Source of the DNA: Trogon surrucura
Lineage: Eukaryota; Chordata; Aves; Trogoniformes; Trogonidae
NCBI GenBank assembly: GCA_020746105.1
Contig: CM036617.1
Location: 158,666,912-158,730,911, forward strand
Direction of reading: 5' to 3'
DNA length: 64,000 nucleotides
Shown here: one piece after another, positions 57,501-63,500 of the stretch
Layout of the letters: the number at the start of each line of letters is the position of its first letter
How positions within the stretch are numbered: the first letter of the stretch is position 1
Notes under the pieces: generated by a model
Seen by the model: the letters and a program-made list of their open reading frames with translations, nothing else
What the model was told of the DNA's origin: nothing
The model's database searches: none
Program-made: the position numbers and the translations under genes

Positions 57501-60500
57501 TTTGACACCGTCTCCCACAGCATCCTCATAGGTGAACTGAGGAAGTGTGGTCTGGATGACCAAGTAGTGAGGTGGGTCGAGAACTGGTTGAAGGGAAGAA
57601 GTCAGAGAGTTGTACTCAAAGGGGCAGAGTCTGGCTGGAGGCCTGTGTCTAGTGGGGTCCCTCAGGGGTCAGTGCTGGGGCCGGTGCTGTTTAATATATT
57701 TATCAATGATCTGGACGAGGGATTAGAGAATGTTGTCAGCAAGTTTGCTGATGATACAAAATTGGGAGGAGTGGTTGACACACCAGAAGGCTGTGCTGCC
57801 ATTCAGTGAGACCTGGACAGGCTGGAGGGCTGGGCGGGGAGAAATCTTATGAAGTTCAACAAGGGCAAGTGTAGAGTTTTGCACTTGGGAAAGAATAACC
57901 CCATGTGCCAGTATAGGTTGGGGACTGACCTGCTGGAGAGCAGTGCAGGGGAAAGGGACTTGGGGGTTCTAGTGGACAGCAGGATGACCATGAGCCAGCA
58001 ATGGGCCCTTGTGGCCAAGAAGGCCAATGGCCAATGGTGTATCCAATCCCTAACATTCTATGATTCTATGATTCTATGATTAGAAGGGGAGTAGCAAGTA
58101 GGTCAAGAGAGGTTCTCCTGCCCCTCTACTCTGCCCTGGTGAGGCCACATCTGGAATATTGTGTCCAGTTCTGGGCCCCTCAGCTCAAGAGAGAGAGGGA
58201 ACTGCTGGAGAGAGTCCAGCGCAGAGCCACAAAGATGATGAAGGGAGTGGAACATCTCCCTTATGAGGAAAGGCTGAAGGAGCTGGGTCTCTTTAGCTTG
58301 GAGAAGAGGAGGTTGAGGGGTGACCTCATTAATGTTTATAAATATGTCAAGGGGGAGTGTCAGGAGGACAGTGCCAGGCTCTTTTCAGCGACGTCCATTG
58401 ACAGGACAAGGGGCAATGGGTTCAAGCTGGAGCATAGGAGGTTCCACAAAAATATTAGAAAAAACTTTTTCCCTGTGAGGGTGCCAGAGCACTGGAACAG
58501 GCTGCCCAGGGAGGTTGTGGAGTCTCCTTCTTTGGAGACATTCAAAACCTGCCTGGATGCGTTCCTGTGTGACCTACTGTAGGTGATGCTGCTCTGGCAG
58601 GGGGGTTGGACTAGATGATCTTTTGAGGTCCCTCCCAATCCCTAATGTTCTGTGATTCTTTGTCTCCTGATTAACTGTGCATTACATCACAGCAAGGGAA
58701 TAACATCTGTGAGTTGTAATAGGAGACACAGTTAAAAAGCAGCTTAGAGAATATGCTGCTTTACCATAACTTGCACATGTACACACAGTTCCTGAATACA
58801 TTTGACTAACAAAAGTCAGGTCTGTTTGATTAATTAAGTTTAGCAATATAGACAAATTCTGTTTAAGTTTTGCATTACATCACCACTCAACATACTGACA
58901 TTAGACAGCTCTTTTTTTTAAAATAACAGTTTTGTTAGTACTCTGCTGTTAGAGGTGAAGACATTTGCTAGTGATTATTTTTAGGGCAAAACCCATACCA
59001 AAGGCATCACAAAAAACACATATGACAGCAGCATTCTAGCACTAAACAAAAAGCATAACTGACTCCACAGAGACTTATTCTCCTTTCGATGAAAAATAAT
59101 TTGCAAAGAATGAAGCTGGACTAACTGCATTATTTATGAAAACAGTTGCTTCTGAGAAGCCTTAGGGCAAAAACATCCTATTGAGAGCTTTGCAAGGCAA
59201 TGGTGGGTATGAAAGGAAGAAATTTAAAGGGCAAAAATAAAAAGTAGTAAGATATCAACTGTGTGCTCCAATCAACCTTCAAATATTTAGCAAAAGATTT
59301 TGTCTTACTGCTGTTACTATTACGAGGGCAAGTGCTTCCATACCACTGACGCGTATAAGGTCACTGAAAATTAGTGTAGTTCTATCATCATGAACTTTTG
59401 ACTTCTACTTGACTATGCCAGTTTGCACAATCTGAAGGTATAATTTACAAACCATTAGAAAAATCTCTTATTTACAAAGAAAAAAACCCAAAACCTAAAA
59501 AGCTTATGGGCAGGTATTGCTAAAAGGACCTAAACTACACACAATTCATAGTGGTAGCTCACTGTGACTGAAGTTTGGCAGAAATTTGTAACAATTCTAT
59601 CTTGACTGAGCAGTAGAGAAGTATATTCTCAGACACCAGACAGGAGTTATTCAATTACTGAGTGCAGTGATTATGGCAGGAGCTGTGTCCCCACATGGAT
59701 CAGCAAGCAGAAGGGATTCTGTGCATGGAGAAACTCAAGTTATGTTCAACATTCAAACTGTTACTTCAGCAAACTTCCTAATGAAAATGAGATGACAAAG
59801 TCAAAAAAGTAAGATTAAGATACTGTGGTGCTGGGCTATCACAGCTGGAAGAACATAGCCATGAAAAACTGCAAGTGCAGCTCAACCTGCAATTACACCA
59901 GTAATTCCATTAAAACATTTCATTTTGTCCCAAGTGTTAAACAATCTGATTATACAGCAAAGGTACCCCTAAACTATGTCTACAGTCTTTTCCTCTCAGA
60001 GGGTTTGAGACGGAGTGGGGAATAGAGCCTTTAAACCTCATCTCAACCAGACATTCCCTTTGAGGTTAGGAAACAACACTGAAATACTGCTCAAAGATGA
60101 TTCCTTGAACATCAAAGCAGAGAAAGCTTTGGGAAAAAAAAAAAAAACCAACACAAGAGCACCAAAATTTCTAGCCCTGTGAGTGGTGGAAGGACAGGAA
60201 TCACACCTATCTGAGGGCTTAAAAATAACATCTTACCACTGGCACACCTGATTTTTTTTCTCCTGCCTTTTTCATCTCCCAAATCCTGCATTTGGGATTC
60301 CACCACTTCCCCTGCAGGTGTTGATGGCCTCAGAACATAAAACAGCACAAGGCTGAGCAGAAGGTTTTGTTTTGTTTAAGGTAGTAAGTATAAAATCAGC
60401 TAGCAGAAGAAACAAAACTTCTCAACAGGTATTCCGAAGAGGAAAAGCTTTTCAGTTCAGTTTCAATTCACCAGTCAAATGATATGAGCAGGAGAGGCTA

Positions 60501-63500
60501 GGCACTGCTTGTTCACCTCTGGCAAAATCAATAAAAATCTGTCATAGAAAATGATGACATTCTAAAATAAAAAAGCTGATGTCATATTTGCATTTGAAAA
60601 AAAAAAAAACAACACAAAAAGCAACTAACATTTAGGTTAGAATAAACCTCTTTCTGATATAATACCACATGGGTTGTTTTTAAATCACTTTTTTAGCCTG
60701 TGAACTAAACCCACTATTGTATTATACTGATCAAAGAGTACTTGTACACACTTCATACCACTTACCTCTAGCTCTACTGATCGCCTGAACCGAACTCTGA
60801 GCACTTCTTTGATGGATTCACTGACATTTTGTAGAAGAGCTCTTCGGGCCAACACTGGAAATTAAAGTCAAGTCAGTAAATATTTTAGCTCCATCTCTTG
60901 GGCTTTGGTTCAAAGCTGCATTTTCAATTGTGCAGTGCATGAAAAAGCAGGCAATGAGATCAATTGCATCAAAGGGGTAAAACAACGGACAAGGGAACAG
61001 GTAAAGGTGTGACTGTATCCTAAAAAGTGCCAATACACACACTTTAAGGAACTCGAGGTTTATTTTCTCTCTCGTTTTGTTTTTCCATATCTAATGTCTT
61101 TAGTGTTCTAGTAAAAGAATCATCTAAAGAATCACTGAGGCATCCAAATTGGATGTGAAAGTTGCAGCACTTTCAGTCTGACCTGGGCACAATGAGCCTG
61201 CTGTCAAAACACAGTTAAAGTTTTGTAGGCAACACATGGAATGCAGATGAGGTCAGAAAAAAGCCACAGAAAATATGCGTCTACTTTTCTCTTAAATAAA
61301 AAGTAAACAAATGCGACATTAATTAGTGAAAGGGATATCCATCAAGTAAGAAAGTGCTTTAAAAAGCCAAAATCCTTACGGACGTCACGTCTGTTACAGT
61401 CACACTTGAGACCATGACAATGTCAAGGAACTGACTGGAAAGTGTTGTCATCCCTGCATTTACTTCTCATTCATAACTTGCCTAGAAAACTACTCAGATT
61501 ACAAGACAAAAAAAAAAAAATCTTCCTCATCACCAGCACAGCCAGCTCACCTTCAGATCTGGAGGATGAGATTACGCTCATTCTGTTTTAAATATTACAA
61601 ATAAATCTTAAAGGTAAAACGTGTTCCTCACCACAGAACACACAGCACTTTTGCAGCTGCCCTGGATTAGTTCACTAGTACTGTTTTGTTAGCCAGCTAG
61701 GAAGAGGTAGGAAAACACCAAAAAAGCAAACACAGATGCTGAGACAATTAATTTCAAAACACACTAACGCCACTTTTTCTGGTTACAGACACACCAAATC
61801 CAATTAAAGTAAGTACGGGAGGAGGGAAAATATAAACATAAGCTAGTGGGGTAAAATTATAAAAATGGTAACAAAACCCAAACATTTTTTTAATCAACTC
61901 TCCTCTTTCATATTACAACATTACCTCACATGCAGGTTTTTTTACAAGCAGCAGCAACAACTGAAAGGAGAAACTTACTCAGTCAGAACATTTAATCATT
62001 TGGCAGAACAGTACCATGACAGTAACATTCATTTACAACCCATGAAATTATAAAGCAGTCTCTAATTCAGCATACTCGTATATACACATCAGCAATTTTA
62101 GAAGACAATTCCATGCCCTGTGCAGTGTAACGTATATGTAATTCACTATCACAACAGACTTTGTTCAGGTGAAATCTATTATTTTCAAGAGTAAATCATA
62201 AATCAATGTTTTTACAGCTGTTTGTCTAAATCTCCATTGCATTCCTTTGAAAGGTTCACTCAGCTAATTCAACACCTGCAATTTAGCTAGGCAGTCACAT
62301 TACAGTGGCTTCTGAAAAAAAAGAAATAAAAATGTTAGGAATATCTTACCCGCAGAGACTAAGTAAGCGTCGGGAACCGTGATGTCGCAGACATAGGGTT
62401 GCCTGGTAGTGGTTACAGCAGAGGTTACAACGACAGATTCAGATGGAGAAGTGGTCACCAGAGGGGTGGAGAAGAACGTCCCCAGGCCACCCGCAGCAGT
62501 GGTGCCACGGCTGCCTGTGGCAGTGGTCCTGGAGACAGTGGTGGGAGCAGCCGATGCATCGGTACCAGTGGTTCCACCGCCTCCTGCTGGAACTTCAAAT
62601 CCAGTGGGAGGGACAGAGGTCGAAGGAAACTGTGTGGGAGCAAACAATGACGTCGCAGATAGAGATGCTGTAGGAAAGGGCATCACGCTGCTGGTGTCAG
62701 CACCTGACGTCAGGTTGTCAGAGTCTGCGGGAGGAAGGGCTGTGTGGGCACTGCCCTCGCTGCGAGACACAAAAAGCAGCGTGGGGTTAACTGTAGCACC
62801 AATATCCTCATCAGAATCCAGAGCAGTTGAGAACAGAGATGAAGATACACTTAAGACAGGAGTTGCCGGAAAGGTAGTAAACAAGGAGATCAGATTTGTC
62901 TCGTTGAGCAAGACGCTGCTGGTAACAGAGTTGGTGTCGGAAGCGGGCAGCACCAGGGTAGGAACCACGGAGTGAGAGGTGGAGAGCGAAGGCTCCAACT
63001 GAGAGGTAGCTCCTGTAACAGCTGAGGTAAACGCAACTTCAGAGCCCGCTGGCAATACTGAGGGTGCTTCCAGAAACAGAGACGACTCAGAGTCAAAAAC
63101 TGATGATGGCGTTATTTCAGGAACATATGCACCTGGAAGAGAGGATGCATCTGAAAAGAAGTATGATGTTTGGCCTAGAGGGAACTGAGAAACCTCAGCA
63201 TCAGTGGCAAAGCTGACAGTGGTAGCTAAGTCCCAACTGGAAATATCCTCAGAAAGTATTGATGTCCCAGTCAACAGAGTCTGACGTAAGAGCGTTGATA
63301 AATCACTTTGCCTGACAGAGTAAGAATTTAGCACGGCTGATGGTAAAGACGAGTAGCTAGGTTCAATAAGAAATGCTGTTGATAAAAGACTGGATGTAAA
63401 TTCTGAAATATTTAAAGATGGTTCCTCCCTTGCATATGTCTTGTCAAGCAAAAATACAGATTCTGATGGCATTACTTGTGGCGACTCCAGGAAAGTTGTA

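Larger units (their letters stand above)
53819..60765 (-). other. KIAA1549: Intron 3
   Basis: 6947 bp, GTAAGT to TCGTAG. It contains the large CR1 LINE copy (about 57450-58662), a T16 run just upstream (57224-57239) and a 34-bp near-palindrome (54911-54944). Confidence 0.8.

Noticed and set aside
61100-61140. Repeated AGAATCA words as a minus-strand CR1 tail
   Set aside because: Only two imperfect words and no CR1 3' UTR sequence beside them.
62409-62975. 188-codon plus-strand frame opposite the mucin-like exon
   Set aside because: It is a shadow of the Ser/Thr-rich codons on the minus strand, rich in Val/Gly/Glu as expected from reverse-complementing such codons.
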